A DNA stretch of 64,000 bases from TK10-74A sp965263065 (GTDB lineage: Bacteria > Chloroflexota > Dehalococcoidia > Bin125): the NCBI GenBank assembly GCA_965263065.1, contig CBDHGH010000003.1, forward strand, positions 248,001 to 312,000, in the 5' to 3' direction. Shown piece by piece: positions 32,888 through 40,844 of the stretch. The first letter of the stretch is position 1, and the number at the start of each line of letters is the position of its first letter. The notes under the pieces were generated by a model. It made no database searches, was not told the DNA's origin, and saw only the letters and a list, made by a program, of their open reading frames with translations. The position numbers and the translations under genes were made by a program.

Positions 32888-33819
32888 CAGAGGGATCCCG
32901 CCCGGATGCGCGGATCGATGAAGCGGTAGGAGACGTCGACGACGACGTTGGCCAGCGAGATCGACGCCGCCAGCACGATGATCGCCGCCTGCACCATGGG
33001 GTAGTCGGAGCGCACGATCGCATCGATGATCAGCCGCCCCACGCCGGGCCAGGAGAAGACGACCTCAATGATCACGGAGCCGGCGATCAGCCGGCCCAGC
33101 GCGAGCCCCAGGATGGTGACGACGGGCAGCATCGCGTGCCGCAGCCCGTGCCGCACGATCACCGTCCGCTCCGGCAGGCCCTTGGCGCGGGCCGTGCGGA
33201 TGAAGTCCGTGTCCATGACCTCGATCATCCCGGAGCGGGTCAGGCGCATGATCGCGGCCATCTCCAGCACGCCCAGCGAGATCGCCGGCAGCACCAGCGC
33301 CCGCCAGCCGGCCGCGCCGCCGGTGGGGAACCAGCCCAGGTCGACGGCGAAGAAGAAGATCATCATCAGGCCCAGCCAGAAGCCGGGCACCGCCTGGCCG
33401 ATGACGGCCAGCGCGCGCGCGAGCCAGTCGACGCCGCCGCCGCGGCGCAACGCGGCCGCCACGCCCAACGGGACCGCCGTCGCGATCGAGAAGACCAGCG
33501 CTGCAGCGCCCAGCTTGAACGTGTTCCACGCCCGGGCGCGGATGGAGTCGAGCGCCGAGGCGCCAGCCCCGACGTACGAGTGCCCGAAGTCGCCCTGGAC
33601 GAGATCGCCCAGGAAGTTCCCGTACTGCACGAGGATCGGGTCGTTGAAGCCGAAGCGTTCCTTGATGCCCTCGAGGTCCGCGGCCGTGGCGTCCGTCCCG
33701 CCGAGGAAGTCCTCGGGGTTCCCCACCACCCGCGAGACCAGGAAGACGAGACTGACGACGATGAAGACGACGACGAAGGCCTGCAGCAGACGCAGCGCGA
33801 GGAAGTTCCAGAACTGCAT
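32887..33819 (-). CDS. oligopeptide/dipeptide ABC transporter permease, DppB type
   Basis: A 310-residue permease. The N-terminal helix and LVFLVSRVVGNPEDFLGG, the GDLVQGDFGHSYVG motif, and the EAA loop (FIRTARAKGLPERTVIVRHGLRHAMLPVV) are typical of DppB/OppB. About six transmembrane segments are visible. It forms the channel with the DppC-type partner downstream and receives substrate from the binding protein encoded upstream; between the two lies a 19-bp hairpin. Confidence 0.92.
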   Translation of the reverse strand: MQFWNFLALRLLQAFVVVFIVVSLVFLVSRVVGNPEDFLGGTDATAADLEGIKERFGFNDPILVQYGNFLGDLVQGDFGHSYVGAGASALDSIRARAWNTFKLGAAALVFSIATAVPLGVAAALRRGGGVDWLARALAVIGQAVPGFWLGLMMIFFFAVDLGWFPTGGAAGWRALVLPAISLGVLEMAAIMRLTRSGMIEVMDTDFIRTARAKGLPERTVIVRHGLRHAMLPVVTILGLALGRLIAGSVIIEVVFSWPGVGRLIIDAIVRSDYPMVQAAIIVLAASISLANVVVDVSYRFIDPRIRAGSL

Positions 33820-33867
33820 CGGGATCCCCGCTGACCGCCGGCCGGCGAAGGACCGGACGGTCGCCCG

Positions 33868-33909
33868 CGCGATCGGCGCAGCCGCCGCGCGGCGGCTGCG
33901 CCGATCGCG
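33868..33909 (-). promoter_or_regulatory. 19-bp perfect hairpin between binding-protein and permease genes
   Basis: Arms at 33868-33886 and 33891-33909 are exact complements with a GCGC loop. The hairpin lies 16 bases after the binding-protein stop and about 50 bases before the permease start. Such intercistronic stems protect the upstream mRNA and reduce read-through, giving more binding protein than permease. Confidence 0.75.
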
Positions 33910-33925
33910 TCCGGTTTGGCCCCTG

Positions 33926-36265
33926 CTACGTCGTCAGCACGTTGATTTGGTGGATGCTGAATTGGCCGGCGAACTGCGCGGCGCCGATCGGCCACTCGAT
34001 GTTGGCCGCCGTCACGTGGAATGACTTGATCTCCGTCAGGAAGATGAAGCCCGCCGCCTTGTAGTGCGCGACATAGAGTTCCTCGATCGCCGCGGCCCGT
34101 TCCTCGGGGTCGACGGACGTCCGCGTGCGATCGCGCAGTTCCTGCAGCCCCAGCCCCGGGAAATATTCAGGCGGGCCCAGGGAGTAGGTGTCCCCGTCCG
34201 TCGGAGCGATGTGGCCCTTGATCATCCACTCAGGCTCGGAGGCCGCGCCGTTCACTATGAGGTTGAGCCCGGGCTGCTCCCTGGTGCGGACCATGCCGTA
34301 GAACTCGCCGACGGGGTACGGGTTCATTTCGAGCTCGACGCCGACGGCCGCGAATTGCTGCTCCAGGAACAGCGCAACCGCGGGGTCGGTCGGTATGTAG
34401 CTTCCGTCCACGAAGTGGAATGGCGTCTTGAACCCGTCCGGGTAGCCGGCCTCGGCGAGCAGGGACTTCGCGAGCTCCGGGTCGTAGGCGTAGGGACCGA
34501 TCGCTTCGAGTGCTGCCTTCGGGTAGAAGGCGCTCCCCGCCCAGGCGTTATACGAGATGTTCCCCTCACCGCCCATCAGGTTGTCGATGATCGCCTGCTT
34601 GTCGACCGCGTGGTTCAGGGCCTTCCGCACCCGCTCGTCCCGGAAGGGATTCGGTCCGCCGTTGAGTTCATCGATCACCAGATTCGGGAGGAGGTATTGG
34701 TTCGGCCCGCCGGACCAGCCCGAGGCGACCTTGAAGCGGTCGTCGTCCCGGATCGGCTCCACGAGGTCCGCGGTCAGGCCGAACGCGACATCGATCTCGC
34801 CCGCCTCGATGCCGGCGAGCTGGGAGAGCCGCTCCGGCCGCACGAGGTGGACCTGCCGCTTGGGTGACGACCCCCCAGCCGCCGTCGGGGTGCGCGACCA
34901 CTCTTGGAAGTAGTCATCGTTGCGCTCGAAGACGAACTCGGTGTCCGCGGTATGACTGCCGAAGCGAACGTAGCCCGAGCCCATCGGCTCGGCGTCCACG
35001 GCAGCGTCTCCGCGCTCCTCGGTGTCCGCCTTCGAATAGACTTGGATGCCAAATGTCACGCCCGGGAGCGTTGCGTCGGGACCGTTGGTCGTGAGGTTCC
35101 AGTGCAGCCTGCCGGTCTGCCCATAGCTGGCCCAGTGCTGGACGCCGTGACCCGTGCGCTGGCTGGCCCAGCCGGCGGGGTGGTCGGACGTCTCGCCGCC
35201 CTGGTGGTACTCGGCGAGGGCCCCCGCGCGTTCGTGCGAGAAGATGACGTCTTCCGCCGTCAACTGCTGGCCGTTGTGGAAGAAGACGTTGTCTGTGACG
35301 GTGAAGTTCCAGGTCACCTCATCCGGGTTCTCCCACTGGAACAGCTGCCCCAGGGGAATTCCGGTCTCCGGATCGGCTTCTGTGCTGCGGTTGAACAGGC
35401 CGTGGCCGATGGTGCCGTTGGCATGGCTGCCCGAACGAATCAGGTCCAGACCGCCGGCGTCTGAGGGCGCGGCGATGCGCAGGGTGGCGTCAAAGTCGAC
35501 TTCGCCGGCGGCCGGGCCCTCCTCCTCCGCCGCCATGGCCGCGCTCTCGGCGGCCTCGCGGGCGGCATCGGCGGCCTCTTGGGCGGCGGCGACGGCCGCG
35601 GCGGCGGTCTCGGCCGCGGCTTCGGCGGTCTCCTGGGCCGTGGCGGCGGCCGCCCCGGCGGCGGCGGACGCCTCCCCGGCGGCAGCCGCAGCGGCGGCCG
35701 CGGCCTCGGCGGCGGCGTCGATGGCGGCCTGGGCGGCCTCCGCGGTGGCCGTGCCGGCCTCGACGGCGGCAGCCGCGTCGCGGGCGGCCTGGGCAGCCGC
35801 TTCGGCGGCCTCGGAGGCGGCGGCGGCAACGGCGGCAGCAGCCTGATCGCCGGCCGCGGACGCGGCATCGGCGGCCTGGGCGGCCGCGGCAGCCGCGGCT
35901 TCCGCGGCGGCGGCCGCGTTGGCGGCGTCCTCCGACTCGGCCGCCTCAGCGGCCAGGGCGGCGGCGGCCGCTGCGGCATCGGCGGCCTGCGAAGCCGCGG
36001 CGGCGGCTTCGGACGCAGCGGCCGACGCCTCGGACGCCGCGGCCGACGCCTCACCCGCGGCGCTGGCCGCGGCGCTGGCGTCACCCGCCGCCGCGTCGAT
36101 CGCCGACGTATCGACGGCGGCCGGCGCAGCGTCATCGTCGTCGTCGCCGCAGCCGACGAGCGCGAGGCCGGCTGCTCCAACCCCAGCCTTCGCGCTGGCT
36201 CCCAACATGGTGCGGCGTGAGATCTTCCGCTGTCGCAGGGTCGTCCAATAGTTCCGGCGGCTCAT
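33926..36265 (-). CDS. extracellular solute-binding protein family 5 with Ala-rich stalk
   Basis: A 779-residue exported lipoprotein. Twin-arginine motif ISRRTMLG, lipobox ALVGC (Cys39), five Asp, then the longest alanine-rich stalk of the three in this window (about residues 51-254). The family 5 binding domain follows (DFDATLRIAAPSDAGGLDLIRSG, NGQQLTAEDVIFSHERA, GSGYVRFG, NPFRDERVRKALNHAVDKQAI). Ligands of the family include peptides, nickel and sugars; none can be chosen. It is the first gene of an operon with two permeases. A GGAAGG site supports ATG 36265. The promoter region contains a 14-base homopolymer. Confidence 0.92.
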   Translation of the reverse strand: MSRRNYWTTLRQRKISRRTMLGASAKAGVGAAGLALVGCGDDDDDAAPAAVDTSAIDAAAGDASAAASAAGEASAAASEASAAASEAAAAASQAADAAAAAAALAAEAAESEDAANAAAAAEAAAAAAAQAADAASAAGDQAAAAVAAAASEAAEAAAQAARDAAAAVEAGTATAEAAQAAIDAAAEAAAAAAAAAGEASAAAGAAAATAQETAEAAAETAAAAVAAAQEAADAAREAAESAAMAAEEEGPAAGEVDFDATLRIAAPSDAGGLDLIRSGSHANGTIGHGLFNRSTEADPETGIPLGQLFQWENPDEVTWNFTVTDNVFFHNGQQLTAEDVIFSHERAGALAEYHQGGETSDHPAGWASQRTGHGVQHWASYGQTGRLHWNLTTNGPDATLPGVTFGIQVYSKADTEERGDAAVDAEPMGSGYVRFGSHTADTEFVFERNDDYFQEWSRTPTAAGGSSPKRQVHLVRPERLSQLAGIEAGEIDVAFGLTADLVEPIRDDDRFKVASGWSGGPNQYLLPNLVIDELNGGPNPFRDERVRKALNHAVDKQAIIDNLMGGEGNISYNAWAGSAFYPKAALEAIGPYAYDPELAKSLLAEAGYPDGFKTPFHFVDGSYIPTDPAVALFLEQQFAAVGVELEMNPYPVGEFYGMVRTREQPGLNLIVNGAASEPEWMIKGHIAPTDGDTYSLGPPEYFPGLGLQELRDRTRTSVDPEERAAAIEELYVAHYKAAGFIFLTEIKSFHVTAANIEWPIGAAQFAGQFSIHQINVLTT

Positions 36266-36338
36266 CACATGTTCCCTTCCGGTCCCCGGCTGTCCCGTTG
36301 TGGGATCGCTCGGTGCGTGAGCACGCACAGTATCGCAC

Positions 36339-36376
36339 ATTATAAGAGTGCACCCCCCCCCCCCCCGTTATGTCAA
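36339..36376 (-). promoter_or_regulatory. promoter elements separated by a 14-G homopolymer
   Basis: On the minus strand TTGACA (36371-36376) and TATAAT (36339-36344) are perfect consensus hexamers but stand 26 bases apart instead of 17. Fourteen of the spacer bases are an unbroken G tract (36353-36366). Slippage in such a tract changes promoter spacing, as in phase-variable promoters; a loss of about nine G would give ideal spacing. Alternatively a different -35 is used. Confidence 0.5.
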
Positions 36377-36430
36377 ATAGGAAGGAAATTATGGGGTTAT
36401 CCACCGAATTTTTTGGCTTCAGGCGCTGTT

Positions 36431-36549
36431 GGAACCCCCCCCTGTGTCACTCGTGGGGTTCCGGCGTGCGATCGCGCGGGGGAACCTCGCCCGTCCGGTC
36501 CCCCCTCTCCAGCGCTTCAGCTGGAGAGGGGGTTCGGGGGTGAGGTTCC
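36431..36549. repeat. REP-like nested inverted repeats
   Basis: This gap of about 300 bases between the binding-protein promoter and the DUF4956 gene holds three nested palindromes: GGAACCCC/GGGGTTCC (36431-36438 and 36455-36462), an outer pair GGAACCTC/GAGGTTCC (36481-36488 and 36542-36549), and an inner perfect 13-bp stem (36501-36513 and 36520-36532) with loop GCTTCA. The inner stem can terminate transcription from either side. The layered structure resembles repetitive extragenic palindromes; other copies were not seen in this window. Confidence 0.6.
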
Positions 36550-36583
36550 GCGCCGTCCCAGAGCTGGACGATCGGGCTGCGGG

Positions 36584-37249
36584 CTACGCGACGTACACGT
36601 CGGCGGTGGTCGGCGCGATGCTCGCGTTCAGCTCGCTGCTGAACTGGCCCCAGCGCTCCCCGAGCCGGGAGGAGCGGAAGCGCAGGTGCAGACTGACGGA
36701 GTCCTCGAGCGTCGAGAGGCTCTCGTGCCGCATGCCGCGGAGTTGCTCATCGAGGTAGGCCAGCAGGCGCTCCTCGTCGGCGCCGTAGTTCGTCGTCTGC
36801 AGCGTGATGATGAGGTCGCGGCGGCCCCGATCGAAGAGCGACAACGCCCGGGAGCGCTGCACCAGCAGGACGAGGACGACGAGCGCGTAGAGCACGCCGA
36901 CGAGTTCGTAGTTGTAGGTCGCGGCGCCGATCGACGAGGCGATGAGCAGCAGCAGGAAGCCGATCTCGGCCGGGTCCTTGATGGGCGTGCGGAAGCGCAC
37001 GAAGGACAGCGCGCCCAGCAGGCCCAGCGAGAGCGGCAGCGAGAACTGAATCGCGATGAACAGCGTGGTCACGGCGGGACCGGCCAGCAGGAAGGTGCGC
37101 TGCACGCCGGCGCCGCGCTGGGCGTCGGTGTAGAAGACCGTGTAGAGCAGGTAGGTGACGATGGACGCCCCCAGCGAGAAGACCATCGCGGGCCAGAACT
37201 CGCTGAAGGCCAATTCCGAGGTCGGGCCCAGGTTAATCAGTACCGGCAT
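36584..37249 (-). CDS. DUF4956 domain membrane protein
   Basis: A 221-residue protein with four hydrophobic segments (about residues 20-45, 52-75, 80-110, 118-140) and a cytoplasmic C-terminal domain. SLGLLGALSFVRFRTPIKDPAEIGFLLL is the family signature. Genes of this family usually travel with VTC-domain polyphosphate polymerases and CotH-like kinases, exactly as here: the VTC gene lies 59 bases upstream on the same strand and a CotH gene is divergent from that. The job is unknown; an accessory membrane role for the VTC enzyme is inferred. A strong AAGGAGG site precedes the ATG. Confidence 0.88.
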   Translation of the reverse strand: MPVLINLGPTSELAFSEFWPAMVFSLGASIVTYLLYTVFYTDAQRGAGVQRTFLLAGPAVTTLFIAIQFSLPLSLGLLGALSFVRFRTPIKDPAEIGFLLLLIASSIGAATYNYELVGVLYALVVLVLLVQRSRALSLFDRGRRDLIITLQTTNYGADEERLLAYLDEQLRGMRHESLSTLEDSVSLHLRFRSSRLGERWGQFSSELNASIAPTTADVYVA

Positions 37250-37308
37250 GACGGGTTCCTCCTTCTAGTGATCGCATCGGCCAGCGATCGCATCGGCCGG
37301 CGGGTCGC

Positions 37309-38052
37309 TTAGCTGACGGGCACGAGGTCGAGCGCTTCGACCGCGGCGGCGTACTTCGAGCTGGAGGACCAGGGCTGTGCGAACCGCCCGAGCGCGCTCA
37401 GGCGACAGGGCAGCGCCTCCCCGTCGCCCTTGAGCTCCACGACGGCCTCCGGTAGCCGCAGCGGGGGGGCGCCGCGGTCCCAGGGCGCGGCCACGCTGAC
37501 GTCGTGGTCGAGCGAGACGCGCGTGCCCGTCACCGGCTCGACGAAGCGTGCGCGCTGGTAGCGGACCAGCACGACGGGGCGCAGCGGGGCGGGGGCGGCG
37601 TATCCCAGCCGGGCCAGCAGGTCGGTCAGTTGGGCCGGGCTGGGCGCCACGGGGAGTGCGCCCCCGTGGGCGCCAGCGCGCGGCAGCGTGATCGGGATGC
37701 GGCGCTTCCAGCTCTCGGCGCCGCGGCGGCCCTTGAGTTCCAGGAAGGCGGTCATCTCCGCGCCGGCGTCCCGGCCGGCGGCGTCCGCGGCCGGGGAAAG
37801 GGGGTCGTCGTACCAGCGCAGGCGCACCTTGGCCTTGTCCAGGGAGCCGTCGGCCGATTCGTAGTAGGCGTCCAGGTTGGGCGTGTCGAAGTAGCAGCTG
37901 CTGACGGCGCCGGTCGCGTACTGCGGCGCGGGCCGGCAGGCGTGGCGCAGCCAGGCGCCGGCGCTGCGCGTGCGCGGCTGCGGCAGGACGTATTTGCGCT
38001 CGACCCGGCTGGGCAGTGTCAGCGCGGGGCCGGTCGTGCGCAGCCGCGTCAT
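37309..38052 (-). CDS. VTC-domain (polyphosphate polymerase-like) protein
   Basis: A 247-residue tunnel-fold protein. Conserved basic and acidic residues of the VTC catalytic tunnel are visible: SRVERKYVLP, CYFDTPNLDAYYES, KAKVRLRWYDD, AFLELKGRRGAESWKRRIPI, RARFVEPVTGTRVSLDHDV and AVVELKGDGEALP. The family polymerises phosphate from ATP in yeast; bacterial members next to DUF4956 and CotH genes have not been assigned a firm product. No membrane anchor is present. AGGAGGG precedes the start. Confidence 0.9.
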   Translation of the reverse strand: MTRLRTTGPALTLPSRVERKYVLPQPRTRSAGAWLRHACRPAPQYATGAVSSCYFDTPNLDAYYESADGSLDKAKVRLRWYDDPLSPAADAAGRDAGAEMTAFLELKGRRGAESWKRRIPITLPRAGAHGGALPVAPSPAQLTDLLARLGYAAPAPLRPVVLVRYQRARFVEPVTGTRVSLDHDVSVAAPWDRGAPPLRLPEAVVELKGDGEALPCRLSALGRFAQPWSSSSKYAAAVEALDLVPVS

Positions 38053-38093
38053 GATGAGCCCTCCTGCCCGGTCCGACGCCTTATGCTGCCCCG

Positions 38094-39494
38094 ATGCTGA
38101 GCCCCAGACAACTCCTGGCCGGGTTCGCCGCCCTGCTGATGATCGGTGTGCTGATCGGCTGGTCGGCGCTGGGCGATGCGCCGGCGCCCCGCGATCTGGG
38201 CGCCGACGTCGTGCGGTTCGGCGCCAACGCGGCCACGCCCGATCCGTTCAACGTCGTCTTCGACGAGGACGTGATTCACACCTACGACCTGACCGTCGCC
38301 CCGGACGACCTGGAGTGGCTGAACGAGAACGCGCTGCGGGAGGAGTGGGTGCGGGGCGCCGTGTCCTTCGACGGGCAGCAGTTCGACGCGGTGGGCGTGC
38401 GCTACAAGGGCTTCTACGGCATGTTGCGCTTCTGCTTCGACGGGTCGGGCAACCCGACGTGCGACAAGCTGGCGTTCAAGCTGAAGTTCAATCAGTACGA
38501 CCCGCGCGGCCGCCTGCACGGGCTCAAGCGGCTGAACTTCCATTCGATGCACGAGGACGACAGCAATCTCCGCGAGGCGCTGAGCTACGCCCTGTTTCGC
38601 GAGGCGGGCGTCGTCGCGCCGCGCACGGCCTTCGCCTGGCTGACCCTGAACGGCGAGCCGCAGGGCCTCTTCCTGGTGGTGGAGGAGATCGACGATCGGT
38701 TCGTGGCGGCGAACTTCGACGACGGGGGCGCCGGCCATCTCTACAAGGAGGTCTGGCCGGAACACCCGGAGGCGGCGCCCTATCTGGAAGCGCTGGACAG
38801 GACGATCCCGGCGTGGGACAACCCCGACGTGAGCCCGTTCCAGGCGTTCGCCGGCGACCTCATCGCGGCGCAGGGGGATGACCCGGGGAGCGACGCGGGC
38901 GTCTATCAGGTCATCCGGGATCGGACGGATATCGACGCGCTGCTGCGCTACGTCGCCGTGGATCGGTTCGTCGACAACTGGGACGGCATCGTCGCCTGGT
39001 ACTGCGTCGAGGTGGGGACCGGCAACCGCGGGCGCTGCTTCAACCACAACTACTTCTGGTACCAGGACAGCCGCAGCCAGCGCTTCACGCTGATCCCCTG
39101 GGATCTGGAGCACACGTTCGAGTACCCCAGCCCCATCCGCACCTGGTACCGCATGCCGGCCTGGGAAGCGACCGAGGCGTCGTGCCGCCTGCGGCCCGTC
39201 TTCTTCGACATCCCGGCGCGCGCCCCCTCCTGCGACCCGTTCCTGCACGCGCTGGCGACGGCCGGCTGGGACGACTACGTGGCCGTGGCGACCGCGGTGC
39301 TGTCGAGTCCGGGGTTCCAGGTCGAGGCGCTGCACGCCCGCGTCGATGCGCTGGCCGCGTTGATCGAGGACGCCGTCGGGGAAGACCGCAACGGCCCGCA
39401 CCGCATCGTGTGGCGCGAGGCCGTGCGCGATCTCAAGGGGAACATCGTCGCCGTGCGGGAGCAGGCGCTGAAGGCGCTGGAGCTCGAGCGCTAG
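38094..39494 (+). CDS. CotH-family (secretory protein kinase-like) protein
   Basis: A 466-residue protein with an N-terminal signal anchor (residues 6-28) and an extracytoplasmic CotH fold: YKGFYGMLRFCF, KLKFNQYDPRGRLHGLKRL, SMHEDDSNLREALSYALFREAGV, GLFLVVEEIDDRF, DRFVDNWDGIVAW, FNHNYFWYQD and FTLIPWDLEHTF. The Asn/Asp residues of NWDG and PWDLE correspond to the ATP/metal-binding positions of CotH kinases. It is divergent from the VTC gene with only 41 bases between starts. No ribosome site is seen; TATGCT five bases before the ATG could be a -10 box for a leaderless mRNA. Six or more Cys may form disulfides. Confidence 0.88.
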   Translation: MLSPRQLLAGFAALLMIGVLIGWSALGDAPAPRDLGADVVRFGANAATPDPFNVVFDEDVIHTYDLTVAPDDLEWLNENALREEWVRGAVSFDGQQFDAVGVRYKGFYGMLRFCFDGSGNPTCDKLAFKLKFNQYDPRGRLHGLKRLNFHSMHEDDSNLREALSYALFREAGVVAPRTAFAWLTLNGEPQGLFLVVEEIDDRFVAANFDDGGAGHLYKEVWPEHPEAAPYLEALDRTIPAWDNPDVSPFQAFAGDLIAAQGDDPGSDAGVYQVIRDRTDIDALLRYVAVDRFVDNWDGIVAWYCVEVGTGNRGRCFNHNYFWYQDSRSQRFTLIPWDLEHTFEYPSPIRTWYRMPAWEATEASCRLRPVFFDIPARAPSCDPFLHALATAGWDDYVAVATAVLSSPGFQVEALHARVDALAALIEDAVGEDRNGPHRIVWREAVRDLKGNIVAVREQALKALELER

Positions 39495-39501
39495 GCGGGG
39501 G

Positions 39502-40713
39502 TCAGGGATCGCCCTCGCGGGGCGCGATGGGGGCGTCGGCACGGGAGCGGTCGCTCATGTGCACCGCCGCGATGGGGACGTCGAGGCGCAGCGTCCGCGT
39601 CTGCGGGGGGAAGCAGGCGACATCCGAGCAGGCCTGGAAGCGTATCGCCACGTCGAGCCGGACCTGCGTCTCCCGGGGCGGCCGCGTGGCCTCGGCGTGC
39701 GCGATCAACTGACGCACGATCGTGGCCTCGTGCTCGGGCCGCCGCGCCGCCAGGAAGCGCGCCCGGGCCAGCAGGTGGTCGAAGTGCTCCTCCACGTAGT
39801 AGACCGGCACGGCCACGCGCAGATCCCCGTGGAAGACGTGGAACTGCTCGGGCAGTCCGGCGACGCGGAACGGCGTCGTGGCGGGGTAGACCGGCGCGCC
39901 GACCACGACGGAGTCCGGCCCGGTGACGGTCACCTCCGTCGCGACGTAGCCCTCGGGGACCGGTTGCCCGTAGAGGTGCAACCCCTCGTCCAGGTCGATC
40001 TCGATGTAGAGCGTCGACGTCTCCATGTAGACCATGGCCTCGGTGCCCAGCGTGGCGCGGATGCGGACGCCGTCGGCCCCCACCTCGGCGCGGGGATGGT
40101 CGCGCACCTCGAAGTCCACGCCGAAGCCGTCGCGCAGCACCGTCGCGGCCGAGGCGCGCGTGCGGTAGTGGCGGTAGAACAGCTTCTCGATCACCGTCCC
40201 GTCCTGGCCGATCAGGTAGGAGCCGGGGTAGGGCATGCCGTAGGTCGATAGCTGGAGCCTCGCCTCAACCTCGGCGACTGGGAACGGCGCCACCTTGGTG
40301 ACGTCGATCTCCGCCTCCGGCACGTTCTGCGTGTTGAGGATGCCCGTCGCCTCGATGGCCTGGTGGTCGACGTCGGCGAGCAGCGCGTAGGTGATGCCGA
40401 ACTCCTCGGCGAAGGCGGCCTGCGCCTCCACGGGGTCGTAGGAGATCGCGAAGACGGCGATGCCGGCCTTCGTGAACTGGTGCAGGTTCTGTTGCAGCTG
40501 CACGAGCTGCGAGCGGCAGAACGGTCACCAGCGCAGGGAGCGGTGGAAGACCACCAGCGCGCGGCCGCCGTCGCGCGCCGCCTCGATGTTGACCGGCCGG
40601 CCCGACTGGTCGGGCAGCGCGATGTCGGGCAGGCGCTGGCCGACGGCGGGCCCCGTGGGATGGTCGACGTCGGCGGCATTGCGCGCGCCCAGCACGTCCA
40701 TGGGGTTGTTCAC
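39502..40713 (-). CDS. selenoprotein: UxxC redoxin fused to a DsbD-alpha-like domain
   Basis: Reading the in-frame UGA at 40525-40527 as selenocysteine gives a 403-residue protein. Residues 1 to about 190 are an AhpC/TSA-thioredoxin fold with the active site WUPFC (Sec63, Cys66) after VVFHRSLR, the typical FAISYDPVEAQAAFAEEFG strand-helix, and the cis-Pro loop GMPYPGSYLIG. About 205-390 is a beta-rich domain ending with FQACSDVACFPPQTRTL (Cys362, Cys367), resembling the electron-accepting N-terminal domain of DsbD. The fusion suggests a thiol-disulfide relay. No signal peptide is visible, so its compartment is unclear. The GTG start has AAGGGGG upstream; ATG 40701 is the alternative. Confidence 0.88.
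40494..40510 (-). promoter_or_regulatory. candidate bacterial SECIS hairpin
   Basis: On the minus strand GCAGC and GCTGC pair around the loop TCGTGCA, which contains GU. The stem starts 14 bases after the UGA, almost the same position as in the UGSC gene (13 bases). It lies within codons for CRSQLVQLQ. Confidence 0.55.
40525..40527 (-). other. selenocysteine codon (TGA)
   Basis: In-frame TGA between the codons for Trp (RSLRW) and Pro (PFCRSQ). Position and context equal the first Cys of a CxxC redoxin active site. Confidence 0.88.
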
Positions 40714-40844
40714 ATCGGCCCCCTTCGTCCCTGTCGCCGCGCCCGTGGGCCGGGATCCCCCGGGCGCGACGGTCGTGGCCCCCGTAATATACGGCGTAGT
40801 ATGCGGCGGCGCCCGCGACGCCCGATCCGTGAAAGGCTCCCACC

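Noticed and set aside
39502..40503. A separate gene starting after the UGA at 40525
   Set aside because: It would lack the first part of the redoxin fold and half of the active site. The two pieces join in frame at WUPFC.
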